64,000 nucleotides of DNA from CAYGZL01 sp964354345 (GCA_964354345.1 CAYGZL010000032.1:62001-126000); one strand, 5' to 3'; shown: positions 34,207-42,854, numbered from the stretch's first letter. Numbers and translations are program-made. The notes: generated by a model not told the origin, from the letters alone.

Positions 34207-34252
34207 ACGGGCTGCCACGTTGCTCCATTGTGACGGGCAGCCCGTATTTTTT
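34207..34252 (+). terminator. Intrinsic terminator of ftsH
   Basis: ACGGGCTGCC (34207-34216) pairs with GGCAGCCCGT (34236-34245), followed by A and six T residues. A typical rho-independent terminator with a 19-nt loop. Confidence 0.8.
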
Positions 34253-34306
34253 AAATTCAACTTCAATATTTCTAATAACGAATCCTTAATATATTCAATT
34301 ATACTA

Positions 34307-34334
34307 TTGACATTTTTAAATTTATCAGTATAAT
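34307..34334 (+). promoter_or_regulatory. Consensus promoter for the SHOCT-like gene
   Basis: TTGACA (34307-34312), 16 nt, TATAAT (34329-34334), set in a distinctly A/T-rich stretch (34255-34400). It implies an ~77-nt leader before ATG 34418. This is among the strongest promoters in the window by sequence. Confidence 0.7.
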
Positions 34335-34417
34335 ATCGCTTAATTATTAAAGTCTACTTCAAGATTTTACACAACCCGCGACGATAATCCTTTATATAAT
34401 AAGAAAGGAGTTTTGCC

Positions 34418-34906
34418 ATGACAGAGACACCGATCCAAAGGGAAGACGAAAGAATGAAAATCTTACGCATGATCGAGGAGGGGAAGATCACGGCTGAACA
34501 AGGCATTGGTTTGTTGTCCGCGGTTTCGGCAGGACAGCCGGTAAAAATTTCTCTCGATCCGGAACAACCCGCTGATCCAACTACATCCAAAGCACCCGAG
34601 GCTCCGCAGGCAACCGCTCAACCTGCCCCAGCCGAGCCCATCCCAGAATCCCCTCGCCCCACCGGCACCCCACGCTGGTTCAAAGTCCGCGTCACCGACA
34701 CAGCCACCGGACGACCCAAAGTCAGTGTCACTTTACCCTTCGGCCTGGTCGACTGGGGACTTCGCATCGGGGCTCGCTTCGCACCTGAAACTGGCGACAT
34801 TGACATGGATGAAGTTCGGGAGGCGCTACGATCTGGCATCGAGGGGAAGATCATTGATGTAGTAGACGAAGAAGACGGCGAACACGTGGAAATATACGTC
34901 GAATAA
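34418..34906 (+). CDS. SHOCT-like domain protein of unknown function
   Basis: 162 residues in three parts. The N-terminal ~40 residues (MKILRMIEEGKITAEQGIGL) match the short helical SHOCT/YvlB-like segment that often mediates oligomerisation. A Pro/Ala-rich linker covers about 45-85. The C-terminal ~75 residues (WFKVRVTDTATGRPKVSVTL, then LPFGLVDWGLRIGARFAPE) form a compact domain seen in proteins thought to act in envelope stress or membrane sensing. AAGGAG upstream of ATG 34418 and a consensus promoter suggest high expression. Function is unknown. Confidence 0.65.
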   Translation: MTETPIQREDERMKILRMIEEGKITAEQGIGLLSAVSAGQPVKISLDPEQPADPTTSKAPEAPQATAQPAPAEPIPESPRPTGTPRWFKVRVTDTATGRPKVSVTLPFGLVDWGLRIGARFAPETGDIDMDEVREALRSGIEGKIIDVVDEEDGEHVEIYVE

Positions 34907-34931
34907 CGGGTTTCTCCACCCTGCATCACCA

Positions 34932-34962
34932 GCAAAACGGGCAGTCTGACTGCCCGTTTTGC
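34932..34962 (+). terminator. Strong intrinsic hairpin terminator
   Basis: 14-bp perfect arms at 34932-34945 and 34949-34962 with a 3-nt loop (core ACGGGCAGT / ACTGCCCGT, TTTT within the right arm). It separates the SHOCT-like gene from fabL. Confidence 0.75.
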
Positions 34963-35004
34963 GATCCAGGTTGTGATAAACTATGAGACGAGATTCCGGC
35001 AGCA

Positions 35005-35796
35005 ATGGTATTTCCTTATAACTTCCAGGATAAAATCGTTCTGGTGACCGGCTCTGGGCGTGGCATTGGTCGTGCAATTGCACTGCATTTTGCTCGTCTT
35101 GGGGCAGACATCGTTGTAAATTTCTTCCGCAACCGCGCACCGGCTGAGGCAACCGCGGCTGATATTCGCAAGCTGGGACGACGAGCTTTACTTGTCAAAG
35201 CTAACCTTGGTGAAATAGAAGAAATCCACCAATTATTCGAGGCGATCCAGAGCAATTTTGGGGGGCTTGATATTTTGGTGAGCAACGCGGCTTCTGCTTA
35301 TAATCGCCCTGCCATGCAACAGAAACCTAAAGGTTGGGAATGGACGCTGAATATCAATGCCCGGGCGTTTCTCTTTGCGGCCCAACAGGCTGTCCCTTTA
35401 ATGGAAAACCGTGGCGGGGGAGCCATGGTCGCGATAACCAGCGCAGGATCAATTCGGGTTCTACCAGATTATGTCGTGATGGGCGCGAGTAAAGCCGCCC
35501 TGGAGGCCATTGTGCGCTACCTGGCAGTGGAGCTGGCGCCGAAGAATATCGTCGTAAACGCGGTATCGCCTGGGATGGTGCTAACCGATGCATTAAAGCA
35601 TTTTAATGTGATCCGCAAGGATGAGCACCTGATCGAAAAAGCGATCACCCACACTCCCGCTGGTCGTCTGGTCACGCCCGATGATGTCGCCGAGGTGGTG
35701 GCTTTCTTATCAAGCCCGGCAGCAACTATGATTCGCGGGCAAGTGATCCTGGTAGATGGTGGATATACATTGCCGATTTCGGGTATCGGTGAATGA
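35005..35796 (+). CDS. fabL: Enoyl-[ACP] reductase, FabL type
   Basis: Reduces trans-2-enoyl-ACP in the last step of fatty-acid elongation, probably with NADPH. 263 residues, SDR fold with TGSGRGIG at 15-22. The catalytic pair is Tyr156-x6-Lys163 (DYVVMGASKAALEA), the spacing used by enoyl reductases; ordinary SDRs have Tyr-x3-Lys. Other stretches closely recall Bacillus FabL: NAAS, W.WT.NINA.A.LF.AQ.A, SIR.L.DY, SKAALEA..RYLAVEL.PK.I.VNAVS, and MIRGQ.I.VDGG. The start is ATG 35005, 42 nt after a terminator. fabF and fabH are 3 kb upstream, which fits the pathway. A plain ketoreductase is the main alternative. Confidence 0.85.
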   Translation: MVFPYNFQDKIVLVTGSGRGIGRAIALHFARLGADIVVNFFRNRAPAEATAADIRKLGRRALLVKANLGEIEEIHQLFEAIQSNFGGLDILVSNAASAYNRPAMQQKPKGWEWTLNINARAFLFAAQQAVPLMENRGGGAMVAITSAGSIRVLPDYVVMGASKAALEAIVRYLAVELAPKNIVVNAVSPGMVLTDALKHFNVIRKDEHLIEKAITHTPAGRLVTPDDVAEVVAFLSSPAATMIRGQVILVDGGYTLPISGIGE

Positions 35797-35799
35797 TCG

Positions 35800-36438
35800 T
35801 TAAACACCAATCAAGATCACTCGCGCCGGGGCGCCATCCGCCCCCACCAGCTTAAGCGGTAAACAATAAATAGAATATCTTCCTGGGGATACGGCGGATA
35901 AATCCAAGCCCTCAACAACGATTACCCCGGCCTGGAGTAAAACCTGGTGGGTTTTAATCGGTTCCTCGAATGGCGCCACAGAGAGGTAATCCACACCAAC
36001 CAGTTTAATTCCTCGTTCCACCAGACTCTGAGCTGCATCTTCGCTGAGCGCCACGAAACCAGGCTGGAAAATCTGCTCTTGATTAGCCCAATTAGCTGAA
36101 TTCCGGGTTTTAAATAGTAACCGCCGCGTGCGAGGTGGGATCTCTAACCGCTGCAAGAGATCAGCCGTAATCAGGTCAATACTATCCGGAATTAGTAAGA
36201 CATATGCACGGCCCATTAACGATTTTAATGACAATTTTTCAACAGTGGCTAAACTATCACCCAAAAAATGATACGGAGCGTCCACATGTGTACCTGAATG
36301 TGCGCTCACGCTAATCCGTGTCACATTAGCGATCGACCCTTCTTCGATCTTCTCAAACCTCTCAAAAATCACTGGTGGATCACCTGGCCAGACTGGCATA
36401 TCCGGGTGAATGTTTAAGCTGATGTCATAAATATGCAC
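35800..36438 (-). CDS. Cyclase-family hydrolase (kynurenine-formamidase-like)
   Basis: 212 residues of the metal-dependent cyclase/KynB family, with the signature HSGTHVDAPYHF at 47-58 and the family opening IYDISLNIHPDMPVWPGDP. Members hydrolyse amide or formyl bonds in small metabolites. No other tryptophan-degradation gene is here, so N-formylkynurenine is not assured as substrate. It is last in a minus-strand set behind an enolase-superfamily racemase and a GNAT, which suggests it acts on an N-acylated amino acid or related amide. Confidence 0.8.
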   Translation of the reverse strand: MHIYDISLNIHPDMPVWPGDPPVIFERFEKIEEGSIANVTRISVSAHSGTHVDAPYHFLGDSLATVEKLSLKSLMGRAYVLLIPDSIDLITADLLQRLEIPPRTRRLLFKTRNSANWANQEQIFQPGFVALSEDAAQSLVERGIKLVGVDYLSVAPFEEPIKTHQVLLQAGVIVVEGLDLSAVSPGRYSIYCLPLKLVGADGAPARVILIGV

Positions 36439-36474
36439 GGCAAACTCCTGAACAATCTTTTAAAGCTCATCAGA

Positions 36475-37602
36475 TCAACCCATGTGTTTCATCGTCAAAC
36501 TTGCCAATGTGACGCGCTGCCGCGCTAAGGAATCTATCTGAATCCCTAAACCAGGCAAGGTCGGGACATCGATTGTGCTATCTGGGTTGAGAATGAAGCG
36601 TTGATTGGTAATATCTTCGACATAATAGCGATCCGTGGCTGAAATATCGCCCGGCAATAAGAAATTCGGCAGCGAAGCCAAAGCCAGGTTGGCTGCCCGA
36701 CCTACTCCCGTCTCGAGCATCCCACCGCACCAAACTGGCGCGTGCCTTTCCTGACACACTTGATGAATAGCTACTGCCTGGCTCAAACCGCCCACGCGCC
36801 CGGCTTTAATATTGATCACCTTACACGCCCCCATTTCTAATGCCTGCCGGGCGTGGCGAGCTGAGAGGATGCTCTCATCCAAGCAAATGGCAGTTTTAAA
36901 CCGCTTCTGCAACTGGCTATGATCCCATAAATCGTCTTCCGCCAGAGGTTGTTCGATGAGTAACAAGTTCAGCCCATCCAAGGGTATCAGGACTTCCGCA
37001 GTTTGAAGTGTATAGGCTGAATTGGCATCCACTTGCAAGCGGATTTCCGAAAATGCCTTTCGAACAGCCTGGGTCTCAGCAAAGTCACGCCCTGGCTTGA
37101 TCTTGATCTTGATCCGTCGATATCCTTGCTCAATATACCCGGCGACCACCTTAACCAGCGCTGCAGGCGACTCCTGGATACCCACTGAAACGCCGACCGC
37201 CACTGAGGCACGGACACCACCCAACATTTCGCTCAACGATTGACCCCGACTTTTCCCTAGCAAATCCCACCAGGCCATCTCCAGGCCAGCCTTTGCCATC
37301 GGATGGCCGCGGACAAATGCCAGGCGCTGCTGGAGAATTACGGATTCCTCGGGACCCTCAGGAAGTTCCCAGCCTAAAAGGGCTGGAATCAAAAAATCCT
37401 TGAGTATATGCCAGGCGGTTGTAGTCGTCTCATAAGAATATCCTGGTTCGTGATCGGCTACACATTCACCATAACCGGCTATTCCCTCGGCAAATGCCTC
37501 GACCAACAGACACTCGCGGTTGGTAGATCTTCCAAATGAGGTTTCAAATGGCGTACGCAAGGGCATCCGTAGATGATAAAGGGTGATCTGATCTAATTTC
37601 AT
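36475..37602 (-). CDS. Enolase-superfamily N-acylamino acid racemase / o-succinylbenzoate synthase
   Basis: 375 residues of the MenC/NSAR family. Catalytic residues are visible: Lys165 and Lys167 (IKIKIKPG), Asp192 (QVDANS), Glu217 (IEQPL), Asp242 (CLDES) and Lys266 (NIKAGRVGG). The family contains both o-succinylbenzoate synthase (menaquinone pathway) and N-succinylamino acid racemase. No men genes are around, and the ATG overlaps the stop of a GNAT gene by 4 nt (ATGA). The same pairing is known in Geobacillus, where a succinyltransferase and the racemase help convert D- to L-amino acids. I therefore favour the racemase role. Confidence 0.85.
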   Translation of the reverse strand: MKLDQITLYHLRMPLRTPFETSFGRSTNRECLLVEAFAEGIAGYGECVADHEPGYSYETTTTAWHILKDFLIPALLGWELPEGPEESVILQQRLAFVRGHPMAKAGLEMAWWDLLGKSRGQSLSEMLGGVRASVAVGVSVGIQESPAALVKVVAGYIEQGYRRIKIKIKPGRDFAETQAVRKAFSEIRLQVDANSAYTLQTAEVLIPLDGLNLLLIEQPLAEDDLWDHSQLQKRFKTAICLDESILSARHARQALEMGACKVINIKAGRVGGLSQAVAIHQVCQERHAPVWCGGMLETGVGRAANLALASLPNFLLPGDISATDRYYVEDITNQRFILNPDSTIDVPTLPGLGIQIDSLARQRVTLASLTMKHMG

Positions 37603-38537
37603 AACGTGCTATCTCCGTGGCTGAGAATATAAAAGCTCCTGGCCGAGGCGCCTGTCAGGTGTACAAAATCGGTCACAAGGTAACCTCGCCCAAATAAATC
37701 ATCAAAGAGCAACCGGCTATGCATCCGCCAGGCCATAGCCAATCCAACGTCAACAGATCGAAGAGCTTGAAAATCATCCGGTATCTCGACCAGCAATAAA
37801 TTTTCATCATTGATTAAATAATCCTCGGCTGGATATGGTAATCCACTTGGATGTAGACAGGTCGGGTTGATAATTTTAACCTCAGCATCGAGGAAATGCG
37901 CCAGATCGAGCGGCATGCGCGGCCGTTTGCTCAGACGGTTTGCCACGCGTGGTGTGTTCACCCACCAATCTACCTGGAAACGATCGGTCGGCAAGCCCTC
38001 ATTCAACGCGTCGCGCAATTTTCCATACTCGTTTCGCAGGTATGTGTTACATACTGCGCCCAGCCGGGTGATATTTAGATGCGCGTTGCGGCTGAGTAAG
38101 GGATCGTAAGTCCAGGTGATGCGATCCAAGCCTTGATGGCGGACTAATTGCCATTGCGCACGTTTGAGGGCAAATCCAATCCCCTGGTTGCGTGCGTGAG
38201 GATGGACACCCAGCATATGTGAACAATGCTTGGCACGTGGTCCATCCGGAGTGAGATATAAGCCAGGAAAACCATATACAAAGCCTAACAACTCTACCGA
38301 CGGATCCGGAAATGTGGACTCCAAACCAATGATATCTTTCATATCGGCGGCAATCATAGGTGTAAAGGAGCCATTTTTATACGCGCCGATCACCAAACCA
38401 CCATTATGAACTGCTGCTAACAGCATGTGCACTGGAACAATCTCTGTCTCATTCCCAGGCCACACTTGCCGCTGCAAAGCCTCCACGGCAAACATTGCCT
38501 CAGGATGATCAATAACCTTCAAAACCCATCCTGACAT
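37599..38537 (-). CDS. GNAT acyltransferase paired with the racemase
   Basis: 312 residues. The GNAT core lies at about 60-170 (LLGFVYGFPGLYLT, then CSHMLGVHPHARNQGIGFAL as the acyl-CoA loop, and ITWTYDPLLSRNAHLN). The C-terminal half is particular to proteins found beside NSAR/OSBS genes. In that context it is a likely succinyl-CoA-dependent N-succinyltransferase of D-amino acids. ATG 38537 has a perfect AGGAGG site. Its TGA overlaps the racemase ATG, so both proteins are made together. Other acyl donors or acceptors cannot be excluded. Confidence 0.8.
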   Translation of the reverse strand: MSGWVLKVIDHPEAMFAVEALQRQVWPGNETEIVPVHMLLAAVHNGGLVIGAYKNGSFTPMIAADMKDIIGLESTFPDPSVELLGFVYGFPGLYLTPDGPRAKHCSHMLGVHPHARNQGIGFALKRAQWQLVRHQGLDRITWTYDPLLSRNAHLNITRLGAVCNTYLRNEYGKLRDALNEGLPTDRFQVDWWVNTPRVANRLSKRPRMPLDLAHFLDAEVKIINPTCLHPSGLPYPAEDYLINDENLLLVEIPDDFQALRSVDVGLAMAWRMHSRLLFDDLFGRGYLVTDFVHLTGASARSFYILSHGDSTL

Positions 38538-38562
38538 GAAAGCCTCCTAAATGAATGCGCAT

Positions 38563-39498
38563 TTAGCGGGGTTGAAATAATTGACGAAAGAAGGAACCAC
38601 GCCAGTTAATGCCGGTTAAATAAGCTAATCGCTGTGACATTCGAGCCGGTAATAAACCAAAGGCGCGCGGTGCAGTATCTAAGGAACAGGTACGAGTAGA
38701 AGCTAAATAATCCAACCAATAAACTGAAACCGGTAAACCCGGAAACATCGATTCGAACAACACCGTCAGACCACGCATATACGGAAACGATACGCGGACG
38801 AGGCGGCGCTGGATGCCCATCGCTTGCATGACTAATTCGACAATCTGTTGGAATGACAAATACTCTGGTCCGCCAACCTCGATCATGTGATTTAGCGTCC
38901 CCATTTCTTCGAGCGCCCAGGTCAAACAAGTAGCCAGATCCTCAACCCAAATTGGTTGCAGTAAAACCCGTCCATCACCGGGGATGAGAAAGAAAGACGG
39001 AAACGCGGCCAGAATGCGGGCTAATCCAGTTGTCAGGCTATCCTGGGGTCCATAAACAATGGCTGATCGCACAATCGTATAATTAAGTCCACTGCGCCGG
39101 ACAAACTCCTCAGCAATCGCCTTGGCTTTGAGCACTGGATAGGCTGAAGCGCGGTCAGCTCCAAGATGGCTCAGATAGAAAAAACGACTGACTCCAGCCT
39201 CCTTGGCTGCCAGGACTACCTGCCGGGTGCCTAGAATATCAATATCCATTAAGTTCGCCCGAGCTCCTCGCCACTCACCACTTACCAGATGAAATACCTG
39301 ATCTATACCAAGCATTGCGGCTTGTAATCCGCGTTCATCCATCAGGCTGCTTACTGCCACCTCTACATTAACACCGCGTGGCAGATCAGGCGTCCGGGGA
39401 GAAGGTCGGATTAGAATCCGGACCGGGTAGCCTGCATCCACTAAATGGCGCAACAGAGCCTGGCCGATAAAACCGGTTCCACCGGTAACCAGAATCAC
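38563..39498 (-). CDS. NDUFA9-like atypical SDR (NAD(P)-binding protein)
   Basis: 311 residues from GTG 39498. The Rossmann motif GGTGFIGQ begins at residue 6. The following pattern (FHLVSGEWRGARANLMDIDI, FYLSHLGADRASAYPVLKAK, TIVRSAIVYGP) is that of atypical SDRs such as NDUFA9, isoflavone-reductase-like or NmrA-like proteins. The canonical Tyr-Lys pair is altered (AYPVLKAK), as in these groups. An upstream in-frame ATG at 39762 would add 88 unrelated residues and overlap the divergent GNAT gene. The TATAAT that ends 6 nt before the GTG supports the short form and a leaderless mRNA. Its substrate is unknown. Confidence 0.8.
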   Translation of the reverse strand: MILVTGGTGFIGQALLRHLVDAGYPVRILIRPSPRTPDLPRGVNVEVAVSSLMDERGLQAAMLGIDQVFHLVSGEWRGARANLMDIDILGTRQVVLAAKEAGVSRFFYLSHLGADRASAYPVLKAKAIAEEFVRRSGLNYTIVRSAIVYGPQDSLTTGLARILAAFPSFFLIPGDGRVLLQPIWVEDLATCLTWALEEMGTLNHMIEVGGPEYLSFQQIVELVMQAMGIQRRLVRVSFPYMRGLTVLFESMFPGLPVSVYWLDYLASTRTCSLDTAPRAFGLLPARMSQRLAYLTGINWRGSFFRQLFQPR

Positions 39499-39504
39499 AG
39501 CGCC

Positions 39505-39510
39505 ATTATA
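39505..39510 (-). promoter_or_regulatory. -10 element of a probable leaderless SDR transcript
   Basis: On the minus strand TATAAT (39510-39505) ends 6 nt before GTG 39498. No ribosome site separates them, so the start codon would be at the very 5' end of the mRNA. Confidence 0.5.
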
Positions 39511-39625
39511 ACAGCCGCTGGTACAAACTATGGTAAACTCAAAAAGCGCTTTCATCCAGGATCTTTGATATCTAAAGTAAGGATAGCAACCCCACCATTG
39601 CAATTCAGATCCCAAGGAACATCCA

Positions 39626-40627
39626 ATGAGACCAATCCAAATCCTGATTGCAGCCGATATGGAAACCATTTCATTTCTTTCCTTCGTTTCAGGCGATTCT
39701 ACCCACCTTCGGGCAGCAGCAGACTTATGGAGTGCGGCTTGCGGATCTGACCTATCTATCACTCCTGCCTTCGTGGCCTACAACACCCGACCGACGACAG
39801 GCGTCGAGCAACGCGGGCAGATAGCCTTCCATACCAACCAGCCTGTCGGTTTTATTCTGGCCAGCGCTGTCATTTCATCATCCAATCCGCCGATCGGTTG
39901 GATTGATGCGATCGCTGTAGCACCGTCTGCCCAACGCCAGGGAATCGGCACCCAGTTACTGACCTGGGGGTGTCAATGGTTGAAAGAACAAGGCAGTCAG
40001 GTAATTTACCTGGGAGGCAGCATGCGCCCCTTTACACCCGGCTTGCCCACTCTGCTGGAGCAAGATACAACCGATGATACCTTTTTCATCCGGCGCGGAT
40101 TTCAAAGACCAGATGTCAATGCCTATGCATGGGACATGGCGCATAACCTGCGTAGCTACCAGCGCCTATACACACCACCCGACCCATCCGCTGAAGTACA
40201 TCCATTGAAGAGCACCCAGCAGAAAGAGTTATTTCATTTCCTGGAGCGTAATTTCCCGGACCGCTGGCTGTTCGAATATCAAGAGCATGTGAAGGAAGGC
40301 GGGCGATTGTCCGATTATCTGTTGCTCTGGCGAGAAGACCAGGTGGCTGGATTCTGTATAATTACCTTACCAGATTCCGTCCGTCCCCTCGAACGTTATT
40401 TCCCCCAGCGCCTGCCCAGGCCTTGGGGACAGTTGGGAAGCATTGGGATTGATAACGATCTACGCGGACAAGGATATGGCGCGTTTATGATCGACGAGGC
40501 GCTATTACACCTGCAAGCATTGGGCGTTGCTGGTTGTGTGATTGATTGGACTTCTTTGCTTGGTTTATATAGTAAATTTGGCTTTACACCATATCGTCGC
40601 TATTTGATTTTGGAACGTAATAGCTAA
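39626..40627 (+). CDS. Tandem-GNAT acetyltransferase
   Basis: 333 residues containing two GNAT domains. The first has the full acetyl-CoA loop near residue 100 (AIAVAPSAQRQGIGTQLLTW). The second has IDNDLRGQGYGAFMIDEALL near 285 and the usual ending (VIDWTSLLGLYSKFGFTPY). Such double GNATs acetylate small molecules such as aminoglycosides, mycothiol precursors or N-acetyl sugars, with one domain often structural. The ATG at 39626 is preceded by AAGGA. It is divergent from the SDR gene. Substrate unknown. Confidence 0.82.
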   Translation: MRPIQILIAADMETISFLSFVSGDSTHLRAAADLWSAACGSDLSITPAFVAYNTRPTTGVEQRGQIAFHTNQPVGFILASAVISSSNPPIGWIDAIAVAPSAQRQGIGTQLLTWGCQWLKEQGSQVIYLGGSMRPFTPGLPTLLEQDTTDDTFFIRRGFQRPDVNAYAWDMAHNLRSYQRLYTPPDPSAEVHPLKSTQQKELFHFLERNFPDRWLFEYQEHVKEGGRLSDYLLLWREDQVAGFCIITLPDSVRPLERYFPQRLPRPWGQLGSIGIDNDLRGQGYGAFMIDEALLHLQALGVAGCVIDWTSLLGLYSKFGFTPYRRYLILERNS

Positions 40628-40695
40628 TCTTTAGAACCGATAAATACGATAAAAACCGAATCCTTAGGATACCCACTCCTATGAAGGAAATAAAT

Positions 40696-41262
40696 ATGGG
40701 CCAAGAAAATAAGTATCCGTATAACTTCATCGGAAAAATATTAATCACTCAAGAGGAAATTGAGCAGCGTGTTACGTTCCTGGGTCAGAAAATTACCGTG
40801 GATTACCATGACTCGCAAAAATTAATGCTCTTAGGCCTTTTGCGCGGTAGCGTGATGTTTATCACCGATTTGATGCGTAAAATCCACCACCCATTAACGA
40901 TGGACTTCATGTCGGTCTCCTCATATTCAGGTACCGAGTCGAGTTGTTTTATCCGAATCGACTCCGATCATAAAGCAAATATTAGTGGTTGGGATGTGAT
41001 CCTGATTGATGATATTGTGGATACAGGATACACTATTCACACAGTTCGTAAACTACTGTTAGACCGGAATCCGCATAGTTTGAAAGTTTGCGCTTTGTTA
41101 GACAAAGTCAGCCGGCACAAGGTCGCCATCCAGATTGATTATTGCGGTTTTCAGATCCCGGATTATTTTGTCGTGGGTTATGGGTTAGATATTGACGAGA
41201 AAGGTCGTAATTTACCTTACATTGCCGCGGTTGATCTGGAGAAGTATAAAGCGACAAGTTAA
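40696..41262 (+). CDS. hpt: Hypoxanthine phosphoribosyltransferase
   Basis: Purine salvage enzyme that transfers phosphoribose from PRPP to hypoxanthine or guanine. 188 residues from ATG 40696. The PRPP-binding motif VILIDDIVDTGYTIH is clear, as are LLGLLRGSVMF, the flexible loop SVSSYSGT, and the base-binding stretch IPDYFVVGYGLDIDEKGRNL. ATG 40696 has AAGGA with an 8-nt gap; ATG 40681 would add five residues and is possible. It converges on the MBOAT gene with a 4-nt overlap of the stops. Confidence 0.93.
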   Translation: MGQENKYPYNFIGKILITQEEIEQRVTFLGQKITVDYHDSQKLMLLGLLRGSVMFITDLMRKIHHPLTMDFMSVSSYSGTESSCFIRIDSDHKANISGWDVILIDDIVDTGYTIHTVRKLLLDRNPHSLKVCALLDKVSRHKVAIQIDYCGFQIPDYFVVGYGLDIDEKGRNLPYIAAVDLEKYKATS

Positions 41263-42731
41263 AGGTTGAATAATTTACGTAAAACTTCCCACGCCAGAGC
41301 CGGCGAGGGTAATGCAAACCATACCCATCCTAAAACGACAAAGTTAAAGGTTAGAAACCAACATATCACCTGCTCAAACCGCTGAAGCCAGGGATGGTTA
41401 TTTAAATTCGGCAGATGGGGGCGTACCCACGCTCCCCAACAGTTATGGAGAAACAGTCCCATCCCATGCCAGGCGCCCCAAATTAGGAAATTCAAGGTGA
41501 TCCCATGCCAGAGTCCGATCAATCCCATCGTACTGACCTGGCTGATCAAGATAATTATCCACACTGGCATTTTTTCAGATAGATACGAACGCAGGCTGCG
41601 TGTGAGTGGGTTAAAAAAATAGGCTCGAAACCATTGAGCCAGAGTGATATGCCAACTGTTCCAGAAAGCCGTGATATTCTGCTTGAGATACGGACGATCA
41701 AAATTTTCTGGCAGATGGATGCCAAGTAGCTTCCCAAGCCCAATTGCGATATCCGTATAACCCGAGAAATCAAGGTAGATACGCAAGCTATATGCATATA
41801 AAAGCAACCACATCCAGAGCGCTTGGCTAACCTGAGGCGCGTTTTGACTGCTCAACGAAAATAATGCCAAAGTATCCGCCAGTGCAAATTTTTTGAATAT
41901 CCCGATCAGAATTCGCCGGCACCCTTCGAAAATTGTCCCCCAATCGACCTGGCTTACTGAAACCGCACCTGTACCAGAGCTGATCTTGCGCCAGTCCTGG
42001 ATAAAACGTGGCAACCGGTCAATCGGACCAGCCGTGATCGCTGGAAAGAACAAGGCATAGTTGATAAACTCCCCCAGATTAACCTGGGGTAATCGGCCAG
42101 ACTGATAATCCCGTAAGACATGCATCAGGCGGAAAGCCAGGTAGGAGAATCCCAACCAGGATAAATCGCTCGCCTGCGCCAAATCCGCCGGTTGAGTGGA
42201 GAGCTGGCGGATCACAGCGCTAATCCCCGTCGCCAGATGGTTGTTCTTCAGAAGAATAAAGATCAGCAAGAAGAAAAGCAGCCCACACCAGGGCAGGATT
42301 ATTCGACCTAAACTCCGGACACCTAATCGGTAAGTAACGAACGCTAAGACTGCACCCAATCCCAGCAACAAGAGTACCCTGACCATATCCGGAGGACGAC
42401 TGGGCGTCAGGTAAAAGTCCGGTCCAAGGTAGCGTGTTGTGGCTATCACCAAGACACTGCTTAAAATCACGGCCATCGCCACCCAGTCACTGGCTTGTAA
42501 TTTACGGACTGCGGGATCAACGGGGCGCGTGACAAACCAGACCCAAACTACCAAAATCACCGACAGGGTTGGAAGCCAGAAATCCCAATTACGGAGCGGA
42601 GTTGAGGGCTGCATCCAGTAGAGCGCTACCACACTACTGATTAATATCATCCAGCCGCGCCAACGGACCGGGACCCACCCGCCAACAATCAGGCTAAACA
42701 CACTAAATAATAAGATATGAGGTAGCGCCAC
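41259..42731 (-). CDS. MBOAT family membrane O-acyltransferase
   Basis: 490 residues with about 11 membrane helices. The MBOAT catalytic histidines are in SWHITLAQWFRAYFFNP and GLWHGITLNFLIWGAWHGMG. It resembles AlgI/DltB-type proteins that move acyl groups across the membrane to exported polysaccharides. GTG 42731 lies 6 nt after a 38-residue membrane peptide gene. It is the last gene of the long minus-strand surface-glycan series, so O-acetylation of that glycan is the most likely task. No SGNH partner (AlgJ/AlgX) is seen here. Confidence 0.88.
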   Translation of the reverse strand: MALPHILLFSVFSLIVGGWVPVRWRGWMILISSVVALYWMQPSTPLRNWDFWLPTLSVILVVWVWFVTRPVDPAVRKLQASDWVAMAVILSSVLVIATTRYLGPDFYLTPSRPPDMVRVLLLLGLGAVLAFVTYRLGVRSLGRIILPWCGLLFFLLIFILLKNNHLATGISAVIRQLSTQPADLAQASDLSWLGFSYLAFRLMHVLRDYQSGRLPQVNLGEFINYALFFPAITAGPIDRLPRFIQDWRKISSGTGAVSVSQVDWGTIFEGCRRILIGIFKKFALADTLALFSLSSQNAPQVSQALWMWLLLYAYSLRIYLDFSGYTDIAIGLGKLLGIHLPENFDRPYLKQNITAFWNSWHITLAQWFRAYFFNPLTRSLRSYLSEKMPVWIIILISQVSTMGLIGLWHGITLNFLIWGAWHGMGLFLHNCWGAWVRPHLPNLNNHPWLQRFEQVICWFLTFNFVVLGWVWFALPSPALAWEVLRKLFNL

Positions 42732-42737
42732 AGGGAT

Positions 42738-42854
42738 CTAGAAACCCTGGTAAATCCACTGCGGCGCCTGGTCAGCAGTCAAGACAATCACAAGGATAAC
42801 TATCAGGCACAACAGCAAAGCGGTGATATTTTCCCGTGAAAAGACGTACCGCAT
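42738..42854 (-). CDS. 38-residue single-helix membrane peptide
   Basis: Starts MRYVFSRENI, has one very hydrophobic helix at about 11-28 (TALLLCLIVILVIVLT) and ends ADQAPQWIYQGF. The ATG overlaps the stop of the lipoprotein gene by one base (TGATG at 42856-42852), and MBOAT begins 6 nt after its stop. Such tight packing argues that it is real and translated by coupling. It resembles small DUF5989/SxtJ-type peptides that accompany MBOAT or carbamoyltransferase genes, but that match is tentative. It may be an MBOAT subunit. GTG 42878 is a possible longer start. Confidence 0.6.
   Translation of the reverse strand: MRYVFSRENITALLLCLIVILVIVLTADQAPQWIYQGF

Noticed and set aside
36475..37602. o-Succinylbenzoate synthase (menC) of menaquinone synthesis
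   Set aside because: No other men gene is in the window and the gene is coupled to a GNAT as in racemase operons; the racemase role is preferred but not proven.
39499..39762. 88-residue extension of the SDR at 38563
   Set aside because: It overlaps the divergent GNAT gene and lacks SDR similarity; a -10 element lies between it and the Rossmann start.
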